Shown piece by piece: positions 14,686-25,748 of a stretch of DNA of 64,000 nt. The stretch spans positions 310,001-374,000 of the forward strand of contig NHNY01000012.1 of the NCBI GenBank assembly GCA_002786065.1, in the 5' to 3' direction. How positions within the stretch are numbered: the stretch's first letter is position 1; every line of letters begins with the position of its first letter. The notes beneath the pieces are model-generated. The model saw only the letters and a list, made by a program, of their open reading frames with translations, had not been told where the DNA came from and made no database searches. This DNA comes from Microcyclospora pomicola (Eukaryota > Ascomycota > Dothideomycetes > Capnodiales). The position numbers and the translations under genes are program-made.

Positions 14686-16600
14686 TCAAAGGCGCTGGGC
14701 TTGAGGGTCGAAGTTCAGACCCTCCTCACTCGGTTGCGCCTCTGAGGCCTCCGCGAAGTCATCGCTCTTCGTCTGCTCCTTGCCGAACAGGACGCGGATC
14801 CTGTTGCGCAGGTCGTGCGAGACGCCGTTGCAATGCCACCAGTTCTCGAGACAGCCCCGGTGGCAGTCGGTGTATCTCCCTGCCGGGCCGCCGGAAAGGT
14901 GGTCATCTTCCAGGTCGTAGAGTTCTGTCAGGGCGTGGGTGCACGCTGCAGGCGCGAAGAACTTGATGATGCGGGTGATGTCGACGCGCTTCCTGTTCTC
15001 GAGTGGCGCTTTGTCTCGAGCTGCCAGCATTGGCTGCAGAAGTGTGATCAGTCTCTCGAGCGCGTTCGTGAGCGTGTCGAAGTTGTTGCAGATGCCGACG
15101 TGCTCAATGGCAACGGTCTGGAGGGACACGGCCTTGCTGAGTAAACTGTGACGCGTCTGTGGTATCCATTTGTGTAAATCGCTCCCAATGTCCCCGAGGC
15201 CAATCTTCCTCACGTGCGCCATGTTGGTTCCGATCTGTCTGTCGAACCATGAGAGTGTGGCGATCGTTGGGAATTCGAAACTGGCCATGCCATAGGCGAC
15301 AGGTGCAGCTTCATACGCCACCTGCTTAGAGACCCCCAGGAGGCTGAAACTGCTTCGTTCCTGGCGAAGCCATTTGCCAATCGATCGATCCCACATTAGC
15401 GTTCTGTGGGGATTGTTTACTCCACTCGTCTCCCTAAACCCTTGTTGTACCAAGCGTCTGTCCAAATTGCGTGGTTTATACGTGGTCAGATGGTACGTTG
15501 TGGATGGCACTAAGAGCATCTGGTATATGGCGAGCCGCAATTCGGCTGGAAGTTTCAAGAAAGGGAAGAAGTCGGTGATCTCGACGGGCTCTAACAAGAG
15601 GATACGGCGACCTTTCAGGGGGCCTTCGGTAAGAATGAGCTACGATTGCTGTTAGTGACTGTCCATGGTGAATTGAGAGCTTTTACCCACCGGTCTCAAC
15701 ACAAACTGCTCTTCATTCTGTACCTCGACGGTCTGCGTGAACTTATTTACTTTGGGGTTGAACTATAAGACGCGTCAGTATTTGGCCCAGGCTTGAACCT
15801 GGCAATATTACCTGTGAGATTTGCGTCAAGTCGGCTCCAGAAGCGAGACGCGTACCAGTCTCCCATTCTGAGAATCCAGGTGAGACTAGGGGCGATCCCG
15901 TCGGTTCAGATTTCGGCATTCGCTGAGCAACCTGCGAGGTGATAGAGAAGTCAGCTCATGTGTCAACAGCTACAGTCAAGTCACGCGTCTGCCATACCTT
16001 GCGTTTCTTGGTGGCAGGCTCGACCGCGAGCGCCGAAGAAATGAACGAGCCTCCTTCATTGTCAGAGGCTTCCTCTTGCTGGTTCGCACCGGTCTGAGCA
16101 TTAGCAGCCTAGCTGTTGTCAGTCTTGTGGCAAGCGTGTACGCAACAATGCTTGACAAAATACCTCGAGACCCATGACACGCGATCTTGACTCGAACGCA
16201 GAGGCATCGGACACGTAATCCTCGTCGTCGGAAGACACTTCCGCCAATCTAGACCGAGCCTCAACAGCCGCAGCCTAGAATATGTCAGTTGTCAGGTTAT
16301 GTGGGTGTGTAGCAATACTCGTCGAGTGAGCCCCTGTCCTGAGCTGGTCACCACATCATGACCACGTAGGGTGTAAAACGCATCGATTGCTCAGGAGCAA
16401 GTGATTTCAGGTCTCGAGCAGGTCAGGATAGGGCCAGCTCGAAAGATGACTGTTGTACGACAGGTGCAGTAAAGCTAGAGTACTTACGCGCTGCGGACGC
16501 ACATAAGGAGCTTGAGCTTGAACCTTGTGCTTCTTGTCAGTCCATGGCCTCCGCATCTTGCACGAATGGAGGGTGAACACACCTGTACGAGTCTCACCAT
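14686..16600 (-). CDS. 2EXR/F-box-like domain protein, seven exons
   Basis: The predicted protein is about 473 aa. Exons on the minus strand are 16583-16600, 16488-16523, 16164-16274, 15998-16108, 15812-15931, 15691-15762 and 14686-15639, containing 6, 12, 37, 37, 40, 24 and 318 codons (the last includes the stop). All six introns (59, 213, 55, 66, 51 and 49 nt, with GT and AG ends) are phase 0. The first six exons encode a disordered acidic/Ser-rich arm; exon 4 ends in a basic run T-K-K-R-K that could be a nuclear signal. The large last exon starts with FPFLKLPAELRLAIYQMLL, the F-box-like/2EXR motif common in Dothideomycete families of unknown role, and then has helical sequence with several Cys/Trp/His near the C terminus. 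The start is the first ATG that gives a continuous spliced frame. The function is unknown; a role as a substrate adaptor is only a guess from the motif. Confidence 0.72.
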
Positions 16601-17196
16601 GATGGACGAGAATTCGTCGATATCCGGCGAATGAGACGTGGTGGTCGCGTGAAGTCTTGTGTGGACGGTATGGTGGTTGTGGGCCTTCGACGATGGTGCT
16701 GGGGAGACGGAGGAGGGAGGATGATGAGCGATCGTAGACGACAATGCAGTGGGAGGTGATGATTGTTCGAGTGTGGCGTTGGTGAGAGAAAACAAGGACG
16801 CGTGCCAGGTCTTTATAGAAGCTGAAAAGACGAAACGCGGCGACAAAGCTCACACGCTGCTTGCATGCCACGTGAAAGTCACAAAGCGAAGGCTTCGTTC
16901 TGTTGAGTGACTGACAGAAAGTTGATTACAAAGGCAACATCAACAAGAACGCTCAGACGCGGCACTCCATAGTGAGCAGGACTTCTAAGACGACAACAGC
17001 AGCAGTTCGACAGAAAACGCACCTTGAGGATACCTATCAGGACCATCCTGCAACTGCGTTCCCCCTTTTGTCTCCTGAAGTCTGCCCGAAGCAGTCAAAC
17101 CGCGCACAAAGGTGATATCGTGCTGCTCGCTCATTTTCACAGTGACCATACGCCCCGAGAAATGCACCTCAAACCCAAACTTACAATCCACACCTC
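16601..17196. promoter_or_regulatory. Upstream region of the 2EXR gene, 596 bp
   Basis: This spacer lies between the E2 stop and the 2EXR start in a head-to-tail minus-strand arrangement. On the minus strand the 200 bases before the ATG are CT- and CA-rich, as in many fungal leaders. No clear TATA box or upstream gene was seen. Confidence 0.35.
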
Positions 17197-18852
17197 CTAC
17201 AACACCATGTTGAGTGGGTTCTCGATCACGTTCTTGAGAGCCTTCATGAAATCGCCACCGACTGCGCCGTCCACAACCTTGTGGTCGAACGATCCAGTCA
17301 GCACGACCTGTTCATCCCACTCGAAGCCCTCAGCGCCATCCTCTGACTCCTTGGGGATCGCCACCTTCTTGACAGCGCCAACAGCAACGATGGTAGCCTG
17401 TGGTGGGTTGATAACAGCGGTAAATCGGTCGATAGCATCGTTCATGCCCATGTTCGAGATGGTGATGGTGCCACCCTGGTACTCTTCAGGCTTGAGCTTA
17501 CCATCGCGTGCACGCTTTCCGAGGTCCTTGATGGCGGCAGAGATGGTCTCAAGCCCCTGACCAGTGACGTTCTTGACGATAGGAGTCATGAGACCGACTG
17601 GGGTGGCGACAGCAACAGAGACATCCACGGTGTTGTGTTGACGGATCATAACATTTCCACCCTCCTCACGCCACGAGCTGTTCGCAGCCGGGACCTTGCG
17701 AGCGGCTACTGCAACAGCTTTGATGAGGAAGTCGTTGACTGAGAGCTTGTACTTGCCGTCGGCGGACGCGTTGAGAGCTGCACGGAGCTTGAGGAGCTTC
17801 GACACGGAGACGGTCGAGGCCACAAAGTAGTGGGGGTTCTGGTTCATAGATTGGGTGAGGCGGGCGGCGATTGTCTTGCGCATGCTGGATGCTGGGGTGT
17901 CCTCGTAGGTTGGACCTGCGACCGCGGCAGGGGCACTGGCGGTGGCAGCGGGCGAGAAGTTCTCCACGTCTTTTGAGGTGATACGACCACCAGGTCCTGT
18001 TCCCTTGAGTTGGCCGATCGGAACACCCTTTTCGAGCGCGAGTTTCTTGGCTGCGGGAGCAATGGCGGGTTCGCGCTCAAGTGCTGTCTGTAGTCTTTCA
18101 CCACCTGACTCGGACTCTTGTGCGGCAGGAGCCTCTTCCTTTCCTTCCTTCTTTGGTGATGGGGCTGTTTCTGAGCTCGACGATGGGGGCTCGGACGCGT
18201 TTGCATCTTCTTGGCCAGCCTTCTTGTCCTCTGCTGGTTTATCCTTGTTCCCACCCGCGTCTTCGATTGTGAAATCCGCGAAAGCCTCGACATCGCCAGC
18301 GTCTTCAACCATTACAGCAATTGGCTAGAGAAAGTGTTAGTCCAATGTCCCTCTCTGTCCATGGGAGCTGTGACGCTACGCACGTTGCCAACAGCGACAT
18401 CTTTTTCTCCCGAGTCCTTCAAGATCTTTGCCAGGACACCCTCCTCTTGAAACTCGAAGTCCATCTGCGCCTTGTCGGTTTCGATCTCTACGAGCACATC
18501 ACCAGGTGAAAGTGAGTCTCCAGGCTGTTTCTGCCAGGTGCCGATGTTGCCCGCTGTCATGGTTGGGGACAGGGCGGGCATAGACACCACCGTGTGCGAC
18601 GGGAATGCTAGAAAGATTTGTATCAGTTGTTGCTCGAGTAACAGCATGCGCTTCGTTAAACTCTTACATTTTGCTGCATAGTACCTTGCCAACGCTGAAA
18701 GTGCCGGTGTTCGCCTGAAGGCTTCACGTCAGTATGTCTCCCATGAACGCCAATCGTATGTCTGACTAGATGGCAAGAGATACTCACGCGACCTGCTGTG
18801 TTCTGAGACCACCGCTCAATGCGCCCAACCCTCTCGAAGCTCTTACGAGCAT
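17197..18852 (-). CDS. LAT1: Dihydrolipoamide acetyltransferase, pyruvate dehydrogenase E2
   Basis: This is the mitochondrial E2 core of the pyruvate dehydrogenase complex, which moves acetyl groups from the lipoyl arm to CoA. Four exons (18788-18852, 18668-18714, 18384-18607, 17197-18324) give 487 aa. The first 37 residues are Arg/Ala/Ser-rich and end A-R-Y-Y-A-A-K, a plausible mitochondrial presequence. The lipoyl domain follows ([19 protein letters not shown]), with the lipoyl Lys at about residue 83 in E-I-E-T-D-K-A. A Pro/Ala/Glu linker then leads to the E1/E3-binding domain ([20 protein letters not shown]) and the catalytic domain, which ends with the active-site block F-D-H-K-V-V-D-G. 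The order and length match fungal Lat1. It is divergent from SEC7. Confidence 0.96.
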
Positions 18853-19760
18853 GGCTGACATTGTGCACCGGAGCTTCGGAGACCACCGATTTGACCTTGC
18901 TGGAGGAGATGGCAGTAGTCGAGTCTGAAGTGAATTGAGCCGCGAGGTCGTGGAAGTGATGAGGAGAGAACAATGGGTATTGGCGAGCGACAGAGAGAAA
19001 AAGCACGGAATGTATTGAGTAGTTGGTGATGGAACAAGGATAGAGCTGGGGCTATTTTTGCGGCTCTCCAGCTCAACAAACTTCGGGGCGCCGCTCGGCG
19101 AGTTACAGCGCTCACGTGTCGCAACGGCGACTCACGGCCCTACTGACCGTCCTCCAAACTTTCCTCTACCGTTCTTATACACGCTTGATCATACATACAG
19201 AGCATTCACCACACATGACTGTGAACTACGGCTTTGTGCTAGTGAAGGCTGGGCCCTGTGTGACGACGAATGTGAGATTTGTCGCATCGCGGACCTTTAA
19301 CGTGAGGATAAATGTATATCAATGCCCTACCTAAGTGTACTTTCTAAGACATCGACATGCGGGATTCATGACCCCTTAATGCAGCTGTATGCGCTCGTGC
19401 ATGGAAATGTCTGAGCTGATGCATAACAATTGGAGCTGGCGCTGGCAATTGGTATCGCAACTCCATCCATTGATATCAGACAGCATCATATACGTGTACA
19501 TTCTCTACAAGGTCTGATGTATGCCTCCATGCAGTATACTTTCTCCGTGCTTCCGCTTTCCGCTCATGATATCGTTGTCCTCACGCGTTTCATTGCACGC
19601 TAAACTGCTTCTGAGACGTGTACAATTCAGCTTTCCAGGTACCAAAATTCCAAGTCGATCTCGAGACGACGTCTTCTTGAGGTAGCAGCATGTCGACATA
19701 GTATGCTACCCCGACATACTGCCAATCCACATCTACTCTCCAAGCCTACCAAGTGCTGGG
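18853..19760. promoter_or_regulatory. Divergent promoter region, LAT1/SEC7, 908 bp
   Basis: This stretch separates the divergent E2 and SEC7 genes and must hold both promoters and leaders. Short open frames occur on both strands but lack domains, and the one at 18843-19124 is the E2 first exon in another frame. No repeat or RNA gene was seen. Confidence 0.45.
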
Positions 19761-22700
19761 ATGGCTACCGAGGAGGAACGGCCCCCGGTCGACCCGGACG
19801 TTGTTGAGGCTCCTGAAACCCAAGAGTCCACAGACACGGATGCGCCAGATTCAAATGGGGTCGCTGAGCATGCAAAAGGTGTGCCAAACGGCGACGCAAG
19901 GGATGACGAAGCGCACGCAGAAGAGCAAGCACTGGGCGATGCTCCCGATGCAGAGGGTCGACCTCCCATACCTCCCAAAGATGAACCATCGGCAACACAA
20001 GAGTCGACAACACCTCGTGATGAACAAACCACGACCTCCGAACCGTCTGAGCCATCGATTCCGCCTTCGGCCTCAAGTACACCGATCGCCCAAACACCGA
20101 CAGTCTCGTCGCGCAATCGAACTGATTCCCAATCGACCACGATGACCACCGCCTCCAACGCTACTCGGTCCACCGTGAGAAGTACTCGCTCGAGTATGGT
20201 CTTTGTCGTGACTGCGTTGGAGAGCATCGCCGCGTCAAAAGACGCGAGGAAGAGGAAAGCTTTGGCCGACGCGACGCAAAGAGCATTGTCAGCAATACGA
20301 AGTGCACACGGGGACACCTCACAGCTCAACCCGGAAATCCTCTTCGAACCGCTGAACCTCGCGACTGAAGCTGCATCCGTCCCAGTCGTTGTCACGGCCC
20401 TGGACTGCATCGGCAAGCTGATCAGCTACTCGTATTTTGCTTTCTCACCTCCGTCGGAAGATGGCCAGCAAAGGGCTCCACTCATCGAACGGGCTATCGA
20501 CACCATATGCGAATGCTTTCAAGGCGAAACGACTCCGGCCGAGGTCCAGATGCAGATCATCAAGAGCTTGCTAGCGGCGATCCTCAATGACAAGATCGTG
20601 GTGCATGGCGCGGGATTGCTGAAGAGTGTGCGCCAAACATATAACATTTTCTTGTTGAGCAAGAACAGTTCAAATCAGCAAATTGCACAGGGAACGCTCA
20701 CACAGATGGTCAACACAGTCTTCGAGAGGGTGCAGGTTCGTCTGGCTGCTAAAGCGGCGCGAACGAACCCGTCCAGGAGCAGTCAAGTAAACGACGCCAT
20801 CGATGTGGACTCGAACGGCGTAGATACTGCTACTGTAGCTGGAGACGAGACCCCGACTGCGGCTGAACTCGATACACCTGCGGATTCGGATGGCCAGCCT
20901 ATGACACTACAGACATTCGAAACTAGGAAATCATTTGATGACGCGAAAATCACCGACACTGCGCCTACTACTGTCAGCAGAGCGGAACGCGGTGGACATG
21001 TCAAGCTGCAATCTCGTTCCGGGTCCGCTATCCCCTCCATCACTGTGCAAGGTGAGGGCACTGAGGTTCTCACAGAGGACGAGGAGGAGGATGAGATCTA
21101 CATCAAGGACGCCTTCTTGGTCTTCCGCGCCATGTGCAAGCTTTCCACCAAGACTTTGAGAATTGAAGATGCCGTGGACGTTCGATCCCAAGGCATGCGC
21201 TCGAAATTGCTCAGCCTGCACATCATCCATACCGTGCTGTTCAACCACTCCATCATCTTCACCTCACCACACGCCACGATCCGCAGTTCTTCGAATGGCG
21301 AACCTACCGGCTTCACGCAAGCCATCAAGCAATATCTGTGTCTAAGCTTAAGCAGGAATGGCGCGAGCAGTGCTAACAAAGTATTCGAAGTATCTGCGGA
21401 GATCTTTTGGTTAATCACAAAATATCTCCGGCCACAGTTGAAACGCGAATTGGAAGTGTTTTTGAAAGAGATATATCTGTCGATCTTGGAGAAGCGAGCC
21501 GCACCCGTATGGCAAAAAACATACATTGTGCAACACATCTTTGCCAGGATCGGCGCAGATGCCAAAGCTTTGGTAGAAATCTACCTCAACTACGACTGCG
21601 ACCGAGCAGCATTGGACAATATGTATCAACGAATCATTGAGCATGTCTCGAGGATTGCGGGGACTCCAGTTCAAGTAAATGGATTGCAACAACAAGCGTT
21701 CCTAGAGTCGATCTCGAAGCAGAACGGTGCTCTGCATGACTGGAGAGAAAGAGGTACACTTCCACCCAGCTTGGCTACAGTCAATATGAATGCACCAAGT
21801 GAGCACGAACTAGGCTTCCCACAGGAGTATGCATTAAAGCTTCAGTCCCTCGATTGTCTAGTTGGAACTCTGAGAAGTATGGTGCGTTGGGGTCAACAGG
21901 GTATGCCTGAAAGCTCGGCGAATATGCTGGCAGATGATTCCAGAGCTTCTGTCGAGGACTACAGAGAAAGCCTGGACACTCGCGGTGGAGAAGCCACCCT
22001 GAATGGTAATGCAAGCACGCCGTCATTCGATGGACCGAATTCACAGCCCGACACACCTCTTCCAGAGGATGACCCAGCTGAGCTCGAGAAGATCAAGCAA
22101 CGCAAGACTGCACTGAACAATGCCATTCGAGCGTTTAACTTCAAACCCAAGAAAGGCATTAAAACGTTGATCTCCGATGGCTTCATATCATCGCCAGACC
22201 CGGTCGATGTTGCTAGCTTCCTCATCTCCAATGACCGGATTGATAAGAAAGCACTTGGAGAGTTCCTTGGTGAGGGTGACGAGTATAACATCAAGATCAT
22301 GCATGCTTTTGTGGATCACATGGACTTTTCGCGGACGCGCTTTGTGGAGGCACTCCGTCGATTTCTACAGTCCTTCCGACTCCCCGGCGAGGCACAGAAG
22401 ATTGATCGGCTTGTGCTCAAATTCTCCGAGCGATATCTGAGTGGCAATCCATCCGCTTTTGCTAACGCCGACACCGCTTACGTCCTGTCCTACTCAGTGA
22501 TCATGCTCAACACAGATCAGCACTCGGCTCAGGTGAAGAAACGAATGACCCCAGAGGACTTCTTCAAGAACAACAGGGGTATCAACGACAGCGCCGATCT
22601 TCCGGAAGACTACCTTCGAGGCATCTTCGAAGACATTTCGAACAACGAGATTGTGCTTGACACTGAGAGAGAGAAAGAAGCCAACCTTAGAGGCGCTGCT

Positions 22701-25700
22701 GTTGCACAACCTTCTGGTGGTGTGATGGGAGCACTGGCCAATGTTGGCCGTGATCTGCAGAGAGAAGCATACGCGCAAGCTAGTGACGAGATGTCGAATC
22801 GAACAGAGCAGCTCTTCAAGAACCTGCTCCGAGCGCAAAAGCGCGGTGCCGCTCCTGGAGCGCCGAAAGGTAGATTCCTTACGGCGAGCTCGTTCAAGCA
22901 TATTGGGCCGATGTTCGAAGCGACATGGATGGCTTTCTTGACATCACTGTCGGGTGTAGCTCAGGAGACACAAAACCTAGAGACGAGCCGATTATGTATG
23001 GAGGGCCATAAGCTAGCCATCCACATATCGTGTCTTTTCGATCTAGCGGATCCCCGACAGGCGTTTGTGGCCAGCCTTGCAAGAAGCACTAACCTATACA
23101 ACCTTTCTGAGATGAAAGCCAAGCATGTCGAAGCTTTGAAAGCTATGCTTGAAGTGGCATATGCGGAGGGCAATTTGCTCAAAGAAAGCTGGCGAGATGT
23201 CCTAACGTGTATCTCGCAACTCGATCGCTTCCAGCTCATCTCGAGTGGCGTGGAAGAGGGTGCGGTGCCGGACATGTTGCGAGCGCAGAACGCACAAGGT
23301 GGTAATGGGCGACGAAGCGAGCAACTCGCACGCAGACCGACCAATCGATCTGTGGCGAGTAATTACTCTACCGATATTGCGGAGGAGTCAAAGAGCGCCG
23401 ATATGATCCGTGTGGTGGATCGTATCTTCACAAACACCGCAAACCTCTCCGGGGATGGTATTCTGCACTTTGTTAAGGCACTGACTCAGGTCAGTTGGCA
23501 AGAAATCCAATCATCTGGACAAAGCGAAAGTCCACGCACGTACAGTCTGCAAAAGCTGGTCGAGATCTCGGGTTACAACATGCTTCGTGTACGTTTCGAG
23601 TGGACCAGCATTTGGCAGGTCCTTGGTCAGCATTTCATCGATGTTGGCTGCCACAACAACACTCACGTTGTATACTTCGCGCTCAACTCATTGAGACAGC
23701 TGAGTATGCGATTCATGGAGATTGAGGAGCTGCCTGGTTTCAAGTTCCAGAAAGACTTCTTAAAACCGTTTGAGCTGATCTTGGGCAATGCTAGCCAAGT
23801 CGCGGTCAAGGACATGGTGCTCCGATGTCTCATTCAAATGATCCAAGCTCGAGGTGACATGATTCGATCAGGCTGGCAGACCATGTTCGGCGTCTTCACT
23901 GTTGCTGCAAGAGAACCTTATGAGAGCATTGTCAACCTCGCGTTCGACAACGTGACACAAGTGTACAACGAACGCTTTGGCGTTGTGATCTCTCAAGGTG
24001 CGTTTGCAGATCTGGTCGTTTGCCTTACAGAGTTCAGCAAGAACATGAAGTTCCAAAAGAAGAGCTTGCAGGCCATCGAGACGATGAAGTCGTCGGTACC
24101 AAAGATGCTGCGAACGCCAGAATGTCCGCTCTCGCAGCGCGCCGCTGGTACAAAGGATGCGCCACAAGCGGAAGGATTGCCAAAGCAGCCATCACGGCAG
24201 ACACAAGAAGAGCAATACTGGTTTCCCGTGCTTTTCGCATTTCATGATGTGCTCATGACTGGTGAGGATCTCGAGGTTCGTTCTCGAGCATTGAACTATC
24301 TCTTCGATACTTTGACAAAATATGGACGCGAATTCCCTCGAGACTTCTGGGATGTCCTGTGGCGACAACTGCTATACCCCATCTTCATGGTGTTGAAAGA
24401 TCGCAAGGCCATCAACCATGAAGCTGTCAATCATGAAGAGTTGTCTGTGTGGCTGTCTACTACTCTAATCCAGGCATTGCGCAACATGATAAGCCTATTC
24501 ACACATTTCTTCGATGGCCTGGAATACATGCTTGATCGCTTCCTCGATCTATTGGCACTTTGTATCTGCCAGGAGAACGACACGCTCGCTCGGATAGGTA
24601 GCAATTGCCTGCAGCAGTTGATCTTGCAGAATGTCACCAAGTTCACACCTGCACATTGGGAGAAGATCTTAGGCGCCTTCGTGGATCTATTCACCCGAAC
24701 GGAAGCAAAAGAGCTGTTCTCTGCTGCGACAACTGGCACATACAGGAGGGAAAGCAATGGACAGTCAGCGACGTCGGAGTTACCACGGCCACCTACTGCT
24801 GGTGATGATGTGAGCACGGCCTCAAATGCATTGAAGATCAATGGTTTGCCTACACAGAGCTCCGCAGAACTCTCCAGCGCCGACTACGATTCATCTTCAC
24901 AGACACCGCGAGGTGATACCGAATCACTCTCACTCGAGTCCGAGCACGAGCGCAGAGCTTCGCCCGCAGCAATGAAAACATCGGAACTCGAGGACTTCGG
25001 CTCTGCTCCTGCAAAACAAGCGCCCATCGTCGTCACAGCAGCGCGGCGACGCTACTTCAATCAGATCATCACGAAATGCGTGCTACAACTCCTCATGATC
25101 GAGACGGTGTCGGAATTGTTCAACAACGATGCCGTGTACGCATCCATTCCATCTCACCTACTCCTCCGCCTGATGGCTCTGCTGAAGAAGAGCTACCACT
25201 TCGCGAAGCGCTTCAATGAGGACCGCGACCTCCGCACCCGCCTCTTCCGTGAAGGTTTCATGAAGCAACCGCCCAACCTTCTCAAGCAAGAGTCCGGCTC
25301 TGCCTCGGTCTACGTCCTCATCCTGCTGCGTATGTACGCCGACGCCTCCTCGGAGCGCGCGGCTTCTCGCCCAGAGACAGAGGCTGCGCTCATCCCGCTG
25401 TGCTCCGACATCATCGCCTCGTATATCGCGCTCGACGAGGAGACACAGCAGCGCAACATCGCCACGTGGCGACCCGTCGTTATCGACGTCCTTGAGGGCT
25501 ACGGCACCTTTGCCGACCCCGAGTTTGCCAAACACGTCCCCGTCTTCGCGCCCCTCGCCGTCGGCCTGTTGGGCCGCGACATGGGTCCCGACCTCCAGCG
25601 TGCCGTCCAAGGCGTCTGGATGCGCGTTTGCGAAGTCAAGCTGGGCATCGACAAGGGTGTCATGCAGGACATGGTCGCGCGGACCCCGAACAGTCCACGG

Positions 25701-25748
25701 GCGACTTTCTTCGGGAGCCGAAGAGGCAGCAGTCGCGCGGCACGATGA
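19761..25748 (+). CDS. SEC7: Sec7/BIG-type ARF guanine nucleotide exchange factor
   Basis: A single continuous frame of 1995 aa encodes the large trans-Golgi ARF-GEF, which loads ARF1-type GTPases with GTP and drives vesicle budding. Residues 1-140 are acidic and disordered. Next come DCB-like helices and the HUS region, with the box around N-Y-D-C-D. The catalytic Sec7 domain spans about 775-965; its exchange glutamate is residue 877 in F-R-L-P-G-E-A-Q, and Y-V-L-S-Y-S-V-I-M-L-N-T-D-Q-H-S is the second conserved block. Downstream are the long HDS repeats (for example N-N-T-H-V-V-Y-F-A-L-N-S-L-R-Q-L) and a basic tail. The length and domain order match fungal Sec7p. No intron is needed. Confidence 0.97.
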   Translation: MATEEERPPVDPDVVEAPETQESTDTDAPDSNGVAEHAKGVPNGDARDDEAHAEEQALGDAPDAEGRPPIPPKDEPSATQESTTPRDEQTTTSEPSEPSIPPSASSTPIAQTPTVSSRNRTDSQSTTMTTASNATRSTVRSTRSSMVFVVTALESIAASKDARKRKALADATQRALSAIRSAHGDTSQLNPEILFEPLNLATEAASVPVVVTALDCIGKLISYSYFAFSPPSEDGQQRAPLIERAIDTICECFQGETTPAEVQMQIIKSLLAAILNDKIVVHGAGLLKSVRQTYNIFLLSKNSSNQQIAQGTLTQMVNTVFERVQVRLAAKAARTNPSRSSQVNDAIDVDSNGVDTATVAGDETPTAAELDTPADSDGQPMTLQTFETRKSFDDAKITDTAPTTVSRAERGGHVKLQSRSGSAIPSITVQGEGTEVLTEDEEEDEIYIKDAFLVFRAMCKLSTKTLRIEDAVDVRSQGMRSKLLSLHIIHTVLFNHSIIFTSPHATIRSSSNGEPTGFTQAIKQYLCLSLSRNGASSANKVFEVSAEIFWLITKYLRPQLKRELEVFLKEIYLSILEKRAAPVWQKTYIVQHIFARIGADAKALVEIYLNYDCDRAALDNMYQRIIEHVSRIAGTPVQVNGLQQQAFLESISKQNGALHDWRERGTLPPSLATVNMNAPSEHELGFPQEYALKLQSLDCLVGTLRSMVRWGQQGMPESSANMLADDSRASVEDYRESLDTRGGEATLNGNASTPSFDGPNSQPDTPLPEDDPAELEKIKQRKTALNNAIRAFNFKPKKGIKTLISDGFISSPDPVDVASFLISNDRIDKKALGEFLGEGDEYNIKIMHAFVDHMDFSRTRFVEALRRFLQSFRLPGEAQKIDRLVLKFSERYLSGNPSAFANADTAYVLSYSVIMLNTDQHSAQVKKRMTPEDFFKNNRGINDSADLPEDYLRGIFEDISNNEIVLDTEREKEANLRGAAVAQPSGGVMGALANVGRDLQREAYAQASDEMSNRTEQLFKNLLRAQKRGAAPGAPKGRFLTASSFKHIGPMFEATWMAFLTSLSGVAQETQNLETSRLCMEGHKLAIHISCLFDLADPRQAFVASLARSTNLYNLSEMKAKHVEALKAMLEVAYAEGNLLKESWRDVLTCISQLDRFQLISSGVEEGAVPDMLRAQNAQGGNGRRSEQLARRPTNRSVASNYSTDIAEESKSADMIRVVDRIFTNTANLSGDGILHFVKALTQVSWQEIQSSGQSESPRTYSLQKLVEISGYNMLRVRFEWTSIWQVLGQHFIDVGCHNNTHVVYFALNSLRQLSMRFMEIEELPGFKFQKDFLKPFELILGNASQVAVKDMVLRCLIQMIQARGDMIRSGWQTMFGVFTVAAREPYESIVNLAFDNVTQVYNERFGVVISQGAFADLVVCLTEFSKNMKFQKKSLQAIETMKSSVPKMLRTPECPLSQRAAGTKDAPQAEGLPKQPSRQTQEEQYWFPVLFAFHDVLMTGEDLEVRSRALNYLFDTLTKYGREFPRDFWDVLWRQLLYPIFMVLKDRKAINHEAVNHEELSVWLSTTLIQALRNMISLFTHFFDGLEYMLDRFLDLLALCICQENDTLARIGSNCLQQLILQNVTKFTPAHWEKILGAFVDLFTRTEAKELFSAATTGTYRRESNGQSATSELPRPPTAGDDVSTASNALKINGLPTQSSAELSSADYDSSSQTPRGDTESLSLESEHERRASPAAMKTSELEDFGSAPAKQAPIVVTAARRRYFNQIITKCVLQLLMIETVSELFNNDAVYASIPSHLLLRLMALLKKSYHFAKRFNEDRDLRTRLFREGFMKQPPNLLKQESGSASVYVLILLRMYADASSERAASRPETEAALIPLCSDIIASYIALDEETQQRNIATWRPVVIDVLEGYGTFADPEFAKHVPVFAPLAVGLLGRDMGPDLQRAVQGVWMRVCEVKLGIDKGVMQDMVARTPNSPRATFFGSRRGSSRAAR

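Noticed and set aside
15781-15811. Hairpin with GGTTCAAGCC resembling a tRNA T arm
   Set aside because: Lies inside a 49 nt intron of the 2EXR gene; no A box, acceptor stem or anticodon arm can be drawn around it.
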